The position numbers and the translations under genes are program-made. The notes under the pieces were generated by a model. It ran no database searches and was not told the DNA's origin. It was given only the letters and a program-made list of their open reading frames with translations. Positions 53,588 to 61,908 of a stretch of 64,000 nucleotides of DNA are shown here, one piece after another; positions within the stretch are counted from its first letter, which is position 1; every line of letters begins with the position of its first letter. The DNA lies in NCBI GenBank assembly GCA_965246765.1, contig CBDFFJ010000005.1, positions 310,001 through 374,000 of the forward strand. The letters run 5' to 3'. This DNA comes from UBA1952 sp965246765 (GTDB lineage Bacteria > Bacteroidota > Bacteroidia > Chitinophagales > Chitinophagaceae).

Positions 53588-55546
53588 TTAGCGGTGTTCC
53601 AGCTTATAGCTTGCAATAGTCTTGCCAGCGCCCCTCACCTGTAGGGTATAAATACCGGCTGGCAGGTGCCGGCTGCTGACGCTAAGCGTTGTGGCGGCGG
53701 CTCGCTCTTCCCACAAGAGCCGCCCGGCCGCATCCGTAAGCCGAACACGGCATCCTGATTCCAGACCCGAGACCTGCCAGCTGTCTGCCGCGGGATTCGG
53801 GGAAATGCTTAATGGCGTAAGACCGACAGGCCCGCTGACCGCAAGCGTCGGATCATTTGTGATAAGGCTGGTCTTATTCACTATGTCATTCTGCGGATCA
53901 ACCGAAAAACCGGTCATGGCATTTGCCCAAGTGAAGTGATAAGTCTGCTGCGCGCTGTTGAGGTAAACTTTTACAAGCGTATCGCCGGCCGGTGACTTCA
54001 GCTGCAGGACTACCGGCAGCGCAAACGCCGCAACGGACGACGGCACGGATGTGCTCTGCGTCAGCTGGACAAACACGTCGTTGCCACGCTGGTTCCAGGA
54101 GCCGCCATACGTCGGATAGCCTTCGCCCATGATCCATTGATTAAAGAAGGTATCCAGCGGACGCGCGTAGGCCGTTTCCATCACTTTCCGGAACGAGTCT
54201 GTTGTGGCTGTGCTATACGCGTAGCGCTGCTGATATGCCCGCAGGCCTGAAAAGAATACGCTGTCGGATGGCGCCAGGTACCGCAGCATGTGCGCCACTG
54301 CAGCGCCTTTATCGTAGGTGAGGCGCGAGTCAAATATCCGGTAGGCGTCTGTGGTATCATCGACATATACGGTGCCGCCCGGCCTGGTCATTACGCGATT
54401 AAAAACCCCCGTCCTATAGCTCTGCGCCGCCGCAGCGCTGTGGAAGTGCTCCACATAAAGCTGCTCGGTGTAAGAGGCCCATCCCTCGCTCATCCAGATA
54501 TCCAGCCACGATGAATAGGTCACACAGTCGCCCCACCACTGGTGGCCCAGCTCATGCGCGATGAGCGGCGTAGTAAAGGCGCCCAGCGTCGTCATTGTCT
54601 GATGCTCCATGCCGCCGCCCAAGGGCGCGGTGCAATGACCGTATTTCTCTTTCCAGAACGGATAGCGGCCGTAGAGCGTGGAGAGATAATCCACCATGTA
54701 GGGCGTGCTGTCCATAGCCGCTATATTCTGAGCCGGGAAAGCAGGAGTGTTGTAGATATAGTGCTGCACAGGCATAGAATCTGTGCTGCCGCTGAAGTGC
54801 AGCATCTGGCTGCGGTCAACATAGTTGGCCACTGAAGCGGAGATGAGGTAGTATTCTATCGGGTAGCGCGTCTTCCACTCGTAGCGGCTGGCTGCGCCCA
54901 CCGGAGTTACAACCATCAGCCTGCCATTGCTGCCGGCCTTTGTGCCCGCCGGTACGGTAAGCCAAAGGTCTGCCGAGTCTATTTTATCTGTCAGGCTTTG
55001 CTTGCAGGGCCACCATTCTTTGGCGAGATAAGGATCACTCACCGTAAACATTACATCCCCGTAGCCACCACCCACGTAGAGGTTTAGCGCATGGGTAAAA
55101 AATCCGGTGCCGGCCGCGGCATTGCCGTGATAAAAAACCTGCGCAGTAAATGTAGCACCTACGCCAAGCGTAGCCGGCAGCGTTGCCACCTTCACGTCGG
55201 GGGAGATGGTGGACACGCTTAGCAGCGCGCCGTTGAGCTTGAAAGAATCTATCGTCAGCTTATCGCTCAGCTCAAATGCATAGCGGCCCATGCCCGCCGT
55301 AGCCACAACGGTTGCCCGGGTCGTCGCATTCCCGCTTACACTGGTAGCCACGTTACTCAGGGCAAGGTCCAGCTTTACATACCGGATATCGTACTGTTCC
55401 AGGAAGGGCGATGCAATAGCTGTTTTGGCAACGCCGGCAATGACCTTCCGCTGACGATGCGCATCGGCGCAGGCGTTGCGCGCGGCCGCCGGCGTCCGGC
55501 TGCCTACGCAGAGGCCGGCAATCAATAGATAAATAAGGTGTTTCAT
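53588..55546 (-). CDS. M1 family aminopeptidase with T9SS sorting domain
   Basis: 652 residues. Signal peptide at the N-terminus (MKHLIYLLIAGLCVGS). The N-terminal beta domain (residues about 45-240) precedes the catalytic domain with GGGMEHQTM (exopeptidase motif, GAMEN equivalent) and zinc site HELGHQWWGD with the third ligand in WMSEGWAS. The C-terminal ~75 residues (LSISPNPAADSWQVSG, GIYTLQVRGAGKTIASYKL) are a type A sorting domain. The peptidase is therefore exported by the type IX system and likely cell-surface bound or released. TAATTTTA on the minus strand near 55562-55569 may be its promoter. Confidence 0.92.
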   Translation of the reverse strand: MKHLIYLLIAGLCVGSRTPAAARNACADAHRQRKVIAGVAKTAIASPFLEQYDIRYVKLDLALSNVATSVSGNATTRATVVATAGMGRYAFELSDKLTIDSFKLNGALLSVSTISPDVKVATLPATLGVGATFTAQVFYHGNAAAGTGFFTHALNLYVGGGYGDVMFTVSDPYLAKEWWPCKQSLTDKIDSADLWLTVPAGTKAGSNGRLMVVTPVGAASRYEWKTRYPIEYYLISASVANYVDRSQMLHFSGSTDSMPVQHYIYNTPAFPAQNIAAMDSTPYMVDYLSTLYGRYPFWKEKYGHCTAPLGGGMEHQTMTTLGAFTTPLIAHELGHQWWGDCVTYSSWLDIWMSEGWASYTEQLYVEHFHSAAAAQSYRTGVFNRVMTRPGGTVYVDDTTDAYRIFDSRLTYDKGAAVAHMLRYLAPSDSVFFSGLRAYQQRYAYSTATTDSFRKVMETAYARPLDTFFNQWIMGEGYPTYGGSWNQRGNDVFVQLTQSTSVPSSVAAFALPVVLQLKSPAGDTLVKVYLNSAQQTYHFTWANAMTGFSVDPQNDIVNKTSLITNDPTLAVSGPVGLTPLSISPNPAADSWQVSGLESGCRVRLTDAAGRLLWEERAAATTLSVSSRHLPAGIYTLQVRGAGKTIASYKLEHR

Positions 55547-55586
55547 AAAGTAACTGCCCGCTAAAATTAGGCATTAGCAGCCTCCC

Positions 55587-55594
55587 TACCTTTA
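55587..55594 (+). promoter_or_regulatory. -7 box with leaderless spacing before the small ORF
   Basis: TACCTTTA, then ACCC, then ATG 55599: box-4 nt-ATG as at three other genes in the window. It is the main argument that the 77-codon ORF is real. Confidence 0.4.
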
Positions 55595-55598
55595 ACCC

Positions 55599-55832
55599 AT
55601 GGCGCAGAACTTCACCGCACCTGTCCCTTTTGAAGGCCGCAGCCTGCTGGCTGTCATTGTGCCCACAATGCGCGGCAACGGGATGCACTACGAGGTAAAC
55701 ATACCCGGCTATCAGCGCTTTTGGGTGCGCTGGGGCGCTTTGGGCCGCTACGAGCTGGTGCGGCCGGCAAATGCCGGGATTCCGGAAGCGTTGGTGCTGG
55801 CTGTCAGCGATACGATTGAGGCGCGGAGCTGA
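55599..55832 (+). CDS. Small hypothetical protein
   Basis: 77 residues, no signal peptide or membrane segment. Contains LLAVIVPTMRGNGMHYEVNI and FWVRWGALGRYELV; composition is that of a small globular beta-rich protein. I recognise no family. Support for being a gene: normal codon usage, a promoter-like box ending 4 bases before the ATG, and divergent placement from the M1 peptidase gene. It is followed by 42-bp direct repeats. Confidence 0.55.
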   Translation: MAQNFTAPVPFEGRSLLAVIVPTMRGNGMHYEVNIPGYQRFWVRWGALGRYELVRPANAGIPEALVLAVSDTIEARS

Positions 55833-55852
55833 CATTGGGTAAGCCCGTTCAG

Positions 55853-55936
55853 GTTCATGAATTGCCTTTAGCAACATTGTTTAACCGGTATCACGTTCAT
55901 GAATTGCCTTCAGCAAGGATGCTCATTCGGCTTCAT
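55853..55936. repeat. 42-bp direct repeat, two copies plus degenerate remnant
   Basis: GTTCATGAATTGCCTTTAGC begins at 55853 and a near copy at 55895, exactly 42 bp apart; the first 22 bases differ at one position and the unit ends are similar. Each unit contains the palindrome TTCATGAA. A weaker third unit may follow from 55937. Confidence 0.75.
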
Positions 55937-55972
55937 AAACGTGTGAGGCTTCCACGTTCTGTCAGCAAGCGA

Positions 55973-57157
55973 CTAATTAAGCGGAACGCCAAACCAGGTC
56001 ACTTTATAAAACATCGTCTTCCGCGCCGCCTTTCCTTTGCTGAAGTATTTAGACAGCCATTCCTGCATCTCGGCAAGGTGCGTATCGGCCTCATCCATAG
56101 CCTTTGTAAGCTGGAGGATAAGCGTTGCATTGGCTGGCTCCGGATTTTCAACAGCCTCCATCTTAGCGCGCGCATCCGCGAAGCGGCTGGCGGCTCCGTC
56201 AAGCATGGCCTGAATGTCCGCATCTGCCTTTGCGGGCTTAAACTGGCTGTTGCGGTAGTTGATGAAGTCATTGTAGTACTGCAGGCCCTCATTATAGTCT
56301 GCAACGGCGCCATTATACAGGTTAACGCTTTTGTTCTGACGGTCATATTCCAGCTCCTGCTTTATGTGGTGAAGGCGGTCAAAAACCATTGCGTTCTTCA
56401 GCCCCGCGGCTTCAATGCGGCGGGCGGCGGCATCCAGCTGCGCGGTATGCGATAGCTTTTCATAGACCTGAATTGAGTCTGCATAGGAGAAGGCAGGCCT
56501 TGCCTTGTTGCCAGCCGTTTTGCCTTCATAAAATTCCTGATTGGTCACCGGGTAGCTGAGCATTTGCCACAGATAGTCAAAGGGCATTTGCGACCTGATA
56601 AGCGTCTGGCCTTTCGCCGCGAAATAAGCATTGTTCACACGCCGCACAAACTTGCCGTTGCTGACATAGCCCGAGCCCCACGTAGGATCATACAGCAGCC
56701 ACTATCCGCCCACCAGCGCGGCGCACCATGCGTGCGGGATGTAGTCGGCAAAGCCGGCCTGCTTGGTGTACCCTTCCACAACAAAGCTTTTAATGCCCAG
56801 CTTGTTCAGGATCTCAGCGAACGTGGCTGCGTAAGCGTCACAGATTCCGCGGCGTGTGCTGAGCACTTTTGCAATTTTCTCTTCGCTTTTTTCGTAGAAG
56901 TTGATGGCGTACATATTGGCCAGATCATACTCAATATGATTGGCCATCCATGCAAACACCGCGCGCGTCTGCTCCGAATCGCTTTTAAAATTGGCGGCCA
57001 CGTAGCGCGCAATGGCGATGGTGGTTTTAGTGAGGGAATCCGGTATTTGCAGGGCCCGCTTGTCAAGCGCCGCATAGGGATTGGAAACAGAAGGCTTCTG
57101 GGCAAAAGCAGGAGTAAAACCGGCGAGCAGCAGCAAGGCAGACAGCACGTATTTCAT
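55973..57157 (-). pseudogene. Transglutaminase-like protein gene interrupted by an in-frame TAG
   Basis: From ATG 57157 (signal peptide MKYVLSALLLLAGFTPAFA) the frame runs 151 codons, meets TAG at 56702-56704, then continues in the same frame to 55973; about 394 codons in total. The N-terminal part carries the catalytic Cys (STRRGICDAYAATFAEIL) and His (IPHAWCAAL) of a transglutaminase-like domain. The Asp follows just after the stop (WLLYDPTWGSGYVSNG). The downstream part is a helical extension with EYDRQNKSVNLYNGAVADY. The TAG sits where homologues normally have the residue before W in the xGxWxLxDPTWG segment. Either a recent nonsense mutation, a base-call error, or readthrough. Divergent from the SDR gene. 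Confidence 0.82.
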
Positions 57158-57277
57158 GAGGCACGCGAAGTTAAAACCATCACTATTCACTTTACTCACG
57201 CAATAGTGCTGCTTCTGTTCCGGAACGGGCTGGCATGGCAGAAACGGGGCTGGCGCAGATTTTACACGGGCAGCGGC

Positions 57278-58273
57278 ATGGGAAAGCAAGACGCCTCGCT
57301 CCGGGGAAAGACAGTTGTTATAACAGGCGCCTCCAGCGGCGTAGGCCGGGCGGCGGCGCTTTGCTTTGCCCGGGAGGGCGCACGGGTGGTGGTTGCCGCG
57401 CGGCGGGAGGCTGCATTGCAGGAGCTGGTTGCCGAAATAGAAGGCCTGGGCGGCCATGCGCTTGCCGTGCCAACGGATGTGACCATCGCTATTGCGCATG
57501 AGGAGCTTGCCATGAAGGCCGCTGCATTTGGCGACGGAAGAATTGACGTATGGGTCAATAATGCCGGCGTGCTGGCCGTAGGAGCCCTTGAAAACACGCC
57601 CGCCGAAGTCAGCACGCGCGTAATACAGGTAAACCTGCTTGGCTACCTGTATGGCGCTACTGCGGTGCTGCCTTACTTTAAGCAGCAGCGCGATGGCGTG
57701 CTGATCAACAATATTTCTGTAGGCGGCTGGCTGCCCGTGCCATATGGCGCCGCCTACTCTGCCAGCAAGACGGGACTCCGGGGCCTCACCGGCGCATTGC
57801 AGGCTGAGCTGAGCCGCTTTCCCCACATTCACGTCTGCGGACTGTACCCGGCTATGCTGGATACGCCCGGCGTGCAGCACGCGGCCAATTTCAGCGGCTC
57901 TGTGCTCAAGGCTGCCCCACCGGTTTTTGACCCGGTGCGCGTTGCAGAAACGATGGTGAGCGTTGCTAAACGGCCGCGCCGCAGTGCTTCACCCGACGTA
58001 GCAGCACCGCTTATGCGCCTGGGCTATGCCCTGATGCCACGCCTTACGGGGCGCATTGCTGAGGCTATCTTCTGCGGCTATTTTAAGCGGGCCGCGCATG
58101 AGGCGGCTGATACAGGCAATCTTTTTGACGAAAACTCTCCGCTTACGGGCATTCAGGGCGGATGGCGCACCCGCCAGATCTCGCACAGGAAGCTGAATGT
58201 TCAGATCGGACTCGCAGCTGCCGGCATTCTTGGCGCTGTGCTGTTGCTCCGGCAAAGAGGCGGCAAGGCGTAA
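57278..58273 (+). CDS. Short-chain dehydrogenase/reductase with C-terminal membrane segment
   Basis: 331 residues from ATG 57278. Cofactor loop VVITGASSGVGRAAALCF; NNAG motif (WVNNAGVLAVGA); catalytic INNISVGG and YSASK (Ser-Tyr-Lys). The basic residues after the second strand (VAARRE) suggest NADP preference. The C-terminus adds about 80 residues and ends in a hydrophobic helix (IGLAAAGILGAVLLL), so the enzyme is probably membrane tethered. Substrate unknown. It starts 120 bp from the divergent transglutaminase-like gene. Confidence 0.87.
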   Translation: MGKQDASLRGKTVVITGASSGVGRAAALCFAREGARVVVAARREAALQELVAEIEGLGGHALAVPTDVTIAIAHEELAMKAAAFGDGRIDVWVNNAGVLAVGALENTPAEVSTRVIQVNLLGYLYGATAVLPYFKQQRDGVLINNISVGGWLPVPYGAAYSASKTGLRGLTGALQAELSRFPHIHVCGLYPAMLDTPGVQHAANFSGSVLKAAPPVFDPVRVAETMVSVAKRPRRSASPDVAAPLMRLGYALMPRLTGRIAEAIFCGYFKRAAHEAADTGNLFDENSPLTGIQGGWRTRQISHRKLNVQIGLAAAGILGAVLLLRQRGGKA

Positions 58274-58463
58274 CGCATAATTGCTTCATTTAATCTCCGC
58301 GATCACCGTAGCAGATGGCTTTGCAGCACCTCCTGTCTGAAAAATCCGGGCATTGCCGCAGGCTTTTCTACCAGCCAAGGAAAGCTGATGAAAAATGGGA
58401 GGCCGGCTTGCATAGAAGCCCTGAAGCCGGTCAAGATGCTGAAATATCAAGCCGAGAACCGGA

Positions 58464-58631
58464 GATTCAGTAACGTAAATCGGCGATTTAGTTTAATAAA
58501 ACTCTGATTTGTGCTAAGAAAATTGGGATTTAGTGAAGTAAATCGGCGATTTAGTTCCCTAAATCCAGCATTTATTGATGTAAATCTTTGATTCAGTGAA
58601 CTAAATCGGCGATTTTATGAAGTGAATCGGA
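58464..58631. repeat. 21-bp degenerate tandem repeat of small palindromes, eight units
   Basis: Units start at 58464 and recur every 21 bp to 58611. The consensus is close to GATTTAGTGAAGTAAATCGG plus one base. Most units are themselves palindromes, such as GATTTA-N6-TAAATC (58527) and GATTTAG-N4-CTAAATC (58548). It lies in the 486-bp gap between the SDR and MBL genes; the bases 58274-58463 before it show nothing I can name. Confidence 0.88.
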
Positions 58632-58728
58632 AACTTTTGAGAGCACGCTGGGAACAATTACTATACAAGTCGCTGCTGAAAACTGCTAATCGTGGCCTTC
58701 CCGGCAGGGCAATGCGGCGCAGCGCGCC

Positions 58729-58736
58729 TACCTTTG
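58729..58736 (+). promoter_or_regulatory. -7 box of the MBL-fold gene
   Basis: TACCTTTG, exact match to TAnnTTTG, 23 bases before ATG 58760. It excludes the longer frame that would start inside the repeat array at 58622. Confidence 0.5.
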
Positions 58737-58759
58737 TCTCACTCCGATCTCTGTGGCGA

Positions 58760-59599
58760 ATGGCACTTCAAATAGCTTCTCTTAATTCAGGCTCCAACGG
58801 CAACTGCTACTATGTGGGCAACGATGCGGAGGCCGTATTTATAGACGCCGGCCTCTCCTGCCGGGAAACCGAGCGCCGGATGAAGTGCCTCGGCCTGGAC
58901 ATGCGCCGGGTGAAGGCCATTTTCATCTCCCACGAGCACGCCGATCATATCTCAGGGCTTCCTTCGCTCTCGCGGAAGTGGGAACTGCCCGTTTTCATCA
59001 CACCGGCTACTCATTCGCGCAGCCGGCTACCGCTGGTGCCCCATCTGGTGGCGTCTTTCACGCCCGGAGTTCCGGTTTCCGTAGGCCGCCTGACGGTGAT
59101 GCCGTTTACCAAGCACCACGACGGCTGCGATCCGCATTCCTTCACCATCTCCGGCGGCGGCGCGTGCGTAGGTGTGCTGACGGACATTGGCCGGGTGTGC
59201 CGGGAGGTTGCCCGGCATTTCAGCCAATGCGACGCAGCGTTTCTGGAAGCCAATTATGATGAGGTGATGCTGGAGCAGGGCCGCTACCCGCAGCATCTGA
59301 AGGCCCGCATCCGCGGCGGGAAGGGGCATCTTTCTAACCGCGAAGCGCTGGAATTATTTAAGGCGCACCGGCCGGCCGGCATGAGCTATCTGCTGCTCGC
59401 GCACCTCTCCAAAGAGAACAATCACCCGCAGCTGGCGCTGGACTACTTCCGGCCGCATGCAGGCACTACTGAAGTGGTTGTGGCTTCGCGTTATAAAGAA
59501 TCTGCTGTTTACACCGTTTATCCGGGCACGGTACTTAAGCCGCTTATTCCTGAGCGACCGGCTTCGCCGAACCGGACGCCTCAGCTGGCATTATTCTGA
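58760..59599 (+). CDS. MBL-fold metallohydrolase, WalJ/YycJ-like
   Basis: 279 residues from ATG 58760. N-terminal ALQIASLNSGSNGNCYYVGN and IDAGLSCRETERRMKCLGLD are typical of the YycJ/WalJ group. The metal site is FISHEHADHISGL (HxHxDH), with further ligands in FTKHHDGCDPHSFTI and LTDIGRV. C-terminal LLLAHLSKENNHPQLAL supplies the last His. Members are cytoplasmic 5'-3' DNA exonucleases or repair-associated hydrolases. No WalRK genes are nearby. The last 19 bp overlap the convergent hypothetical gene. Confidence 0.88.
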   Translation: MALQIASLNSGSNGNCYYVGNDAEAVFIDAGLSCRETERRMKCLGLDMRRVKAIFISHEHADHISGLPSLSRKWELPVFITPATHSRSRLPLVPHLVASFTPGVPVSVGRLTVMPFTKHHDGCDPHSFTISGGGACVGVLTDIGRVCREVARHFSQCDAAFLEANYDEVMLEQGRYPQHLKARIRGGKGHLSNREALELFKAHRPAGMSYLLLAHLSKENNHPQLALDYFRPHAGTTEVVVASRYKESAVYTVYPGTVLKPLIPERPASPNRTPQLALF

Positions 59600-59856
59600 G
59601 GCTGTGGCGGCGGCTGATTGCTGAGGCCGGGCTTCTGTTCCGGCGGATGATTCATGTTGCGCATGAGGTTCATGCCGTAGGTATAATTTGTGGAGATAAT
59701 CACGTCATTGCAGTCAAAATGCTTGATGACGCCGTTCTTATTGAGCGCTACCACCCAGCAGGTATTCTGATGCATGCCGTAATCTATAATGAAGATGGCG
59801 TTTCCCTGCCCGAGGGGGGTCTCAACCAGTATCGTAGGGTTCAGCTGGAGTATCAT
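59581..59856 (-). CDS. Small conserved-looking hypothetical protein
   Basis: 91 residues from ATG 59856 (an ATG 48 bp upstream is possible). MILQLNPTILVETPLGQGNA, then IFIIDYGMHQNTCWVVALNK and IKHFDCNDVIISTNYTYGMN, followed by a Pro/Gln/Asn-rich disordered tail (PPEQKPGLSNQPPPQPQNN). It reads as a small beta-barrel (SH3-like) domain with a flexible C-terminus. I know of similar short proteins in Bacteroidota but no function. Convergent with the MBL gene, 19-bp overlap. Confidence 0.6.
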   Translation of the reverse strand: MILQLNPTILVETPLGQGNAIFIIDYGMHQNTCWVVALNKNGVIKHFDCNDVIISTNYTYGMNLMRNMNHPPEQKPGLSNQPPPQPQNNAS

Positions 59857-60066
59857 AACGGTCTGTATCGGGTCACTGCCCGGACTACTTAAGGTCAAGA
59901 TCATGCCACCTGCTGCGGACTGTTGACGCTTTGGCTGCCAGAAGCCAGGCCTGCGTCCACAAAGCCTGCGCTCTCGGGTTTAAGTCGGATATTGAGCCAC
60001 ATGGCACGAATGTTTGAAAGTTTATGCCTCTGAGCCACCGGGACTCAAATCCTCCCTTTCTGTAAA

Positions 60067-61185
60067 ATGAGCTATCCCGCTATTCATAGCATTGGCACCG
60101 CCATACCTCCGCACAAGATTGCGCAGGCCGACCATTACGACATTCTAAGCTCCGCAAACGGCCTGAACCGCGCCGAGAAGCTGATGCTGCGCACCATCTA
60201 TACGAAGAGCGGCATTGAGTACCGGCACAGCGTGCTGGCGGAGTTTGGGGAAGCAGACCAGCCGGGCCACCTTATCTGGCACCCCGCCGGAGAGCAGCCT
60301 TCCACGCCTGTGGCCAAACGGATGGCGGTGTATGAGGAATATGCCGCCGGCCTGTGCGCGGAGGCGGTGCAGCGCTGCCTGAGCCGCATCCCTTCAGTCC
60401 CGCCGCAGGATATTTCGCACGTCATTACCTTTAGCTGCACCGGCATGTACGCGCCGGGCCTGGATATAGCGCTGGTAGAAAAGTTTGGTCTGAAGCGGAA
60501 CGCGGAGCGCACCTGCATCAACTTTATGGGATGCTATGCGGCGCTCAATGCGCTGAAAAGCGCCTATCACATAGCCCGCTCCGAGCCGGACGCGGTGGTG
60601 CTGATTGCCGGCGTTGAGCTCTGCTCCCTGCACTACCAAAAAAGCAATGAGCCGAATCAGATGGTGGCCAATGCGCTGTTCTCGGACGGCGCCGCGGCGG
60701 CTATCATCTCTTCAAAAGATCTGGCGCCCGAGCGCGAACATCCTGCGTTTTGCCTGAAAAGCTTTTATGCAGAGTTTGAGCCTTCCGCGGCTTCTGACAT
60801 GGTGTGGCGCATCGGCAATGCCGGCTTTGACCTGCGCCTGACGCCTGAGGTGCCGGCGGTGGTAAGCGGCAACATCCGCGGGCTTGTGGACCGCGCATTG
60901 CAGCGTGCCGGAATGAAGCAGGAAGATCTGGATCATTATGCCATTCATCCCGGTGGCGTCAAGATTCTGGAAGCCTGCGAAGGAGCGTTAAACGTTACCA
61001 AAGACGACAACGCCAACTCTTACGCCGTGCTGCGCAATTACGGAAACATGAGCTCCGTGACTGTACTGTTTGTGCTGCAGTCTTACATGGATACCCTGCC
61101 TGTGGAGGCGAAGGGGCAAAATATCCTCGCCTGCGCATTCGGGCCCGGCATCACCATGGAAAGCGCCATCCTTACTACCTGCTAA
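60067..61185 (+). CDS. Type III polyketide synthase, alkylresorcinol/alkylpyrone synthase type
   Basis: 372 residues, chalcone-synthase-like. Catalytic Cys in INFMGCYAALNALKSA (about residue 157), His in HYAIHPGGVKILEA, Asn in RNYGNMSSVTVLFVL: the Cys-His-Asn triad is complete. ITFSCTGMYAPGLDIALVEK is the usual strand before the Cys. Such enzymes extend a fatty acyl starter with malonyl-CoA to alkylresorcinols or pyrones in the cytoplasm or at the membrane. First gene of an operon with a methyltransferase (8 bp after) and a flavoprotein, the same three functions as SrsA-SrsB-SrsC. The 210-bp gap before it (59857-60066) shows no clear promoter. Confidence 0.9.
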   Translation: MSYPAIHSIGTAIPPHKIAQADHYDILSSANGLNRAEKLMLRTIYTKSGIEYRHSVLAEFGEADQPGHLIWHPAGEQPSTPVAKRMAVYEEYAAGLCAEAVQRCLSRIPSVPPQDISHVITFSCTGMYAPGLDIALVEKFGLKRNAERTCINFMGCYAALNALKSAYHIARSEPDAVVLIAGVELCSLHYQKSNEPNQMVANALFSDGAAAAIISSKDLAPEREHPAFCLKSFYAEFEPSAASDMVWRIGNAGFDLRLTPEVPAVVSGNIRGLVDRALQRAGMKQEDLDHYAIHPGGVKILEACEGALNVTKDDNANSYAVLRNYGNMSSVTVLFVLQSYMDTLPVEAKGQNILACAFGPGITMESAILTTC

Positions 61186-61193
61186 GATTCTCA

Positions 61194-61892
61194 ATGGCCA
61201 ACCTGAAGCAGCGCAGCACCCTCCCTGAGAAGATGGATGATCCATCGGTGCCCGACGGCGAGGTGCGCAAGGCGCTTGCGGAAATTGAAACCATCAACCG
61301 CTGGCTGGGCGGCTACAAAGTGGTTCTTCACGCCCTCGGGAGCATCAGCTGGCCGCGGGATATAGTCAAGGTGATGGATGTAGGCTCCGGCGGCGGCGAC
61401 ATGCTCCGGGCCATTGCAGGCTGGGCAAAGAAGCGGCAGCGGCGCGTAAAGCTGATCGGCGTGGACATCAACCCGGCCATGACGCGATATGCCAGCAACA
61501 AGTCAAGCCATTTTGAGCATATCCTGTTTCGCACAGCATCCGTGTTTGACGATGCGCTACTGCTGGAAGAGCCACACATCGTTACCTGCAGCCTCTTTGC
61601 CCACCATTTTGACGGCGCCGATCTGGTGAAGCTTGTATCACGGATGACTGCGCTGGCTACCCATGCGGTTATTATCAACGACCTCCACCGCCATCCGGTA
61701 GCTTATCATTCCATTAAGATGCTGACGCGGGCTTTCTCCCGTACCTACCTCGTGAGAACCGATGCGCCACTATCTGTTGCCCGTTCGCTTAATCGGCGGG
61801 AATGGATGTCTGTAATGCAGCAGGCGGGCATCAGCCATTACAGCATTATCTGGCGCTGGGCCTGGCGCTGGGAGATCATTATTCAGAAATAA
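61194..61892 (+). CDS. SAM-dependent methyltransferase
   Basis: 232 residues, class I methyltransferase. Motif I KVMDVGSGGGDMLRAIAG, then IGVDINPAMTRYASNK (motif post-I Asp) and IVTCSLFAHHFDGADLVKLV (motif II-III region). The C-terminal half (VIINDLHRHPVAYHSIKMLT) is like ubiquinone/menaquinone-type C- or O-methyltransferases. By context it should methylate the phenolic ring made by the upstream synthase. Starts 8 bp after the PKS stop. Confidence 0.87.
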   Translation: MANLKQRSTLPEKMDDPSVPDGEVRKALAEIETINRWLGGYKVVLHALGSISWPRDIVKVMDVGSGGGDMLRAIAGWAKKRQRRVKLIGVDINPAMTRYASNKSSHFEHILFRTASVFDDALLLEEPHIVTCSLFAHHFDGADLVKLVSRMTALATHAVIINDLHRHPVAYHSIKMLTRAFSRTYLVRTDAPLSVARSLNRREWMSVMQQAGISHYSIIWRWAWRWEIIIQK

Positions 61893-61908
61893 ACCCTGAG
61901 CCTTACCT

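Noticed and set aside
55973..56704. Frameshift in the transglutaminase-like gene
   Set aside because: Both halves are in the same frame (54 bases from the codon after TAG to the next ATG), so only a stop codon separates them.
56702..56704. TAG as a genome-wide sense codon or pyrrolysine codon
   Set aside because: TAG ends several intact genes here (6131, 26375, 47708) and no pyl gene or suppressor tRNA is visible.
58622..58759. Longer MBL protein starting inside the 21-bp array
   Set aside because: The promoter box at 58729 lies inside this stretch, and family members begin at the ALQIASLNSGS segment.
60030..60066. tRNA-like 3' arm before the PKS gene
   Set aside because: The GGGACTCAAATCC stretch has a superficial T-arm look, but no acceptor, D or anticodon arms pair.
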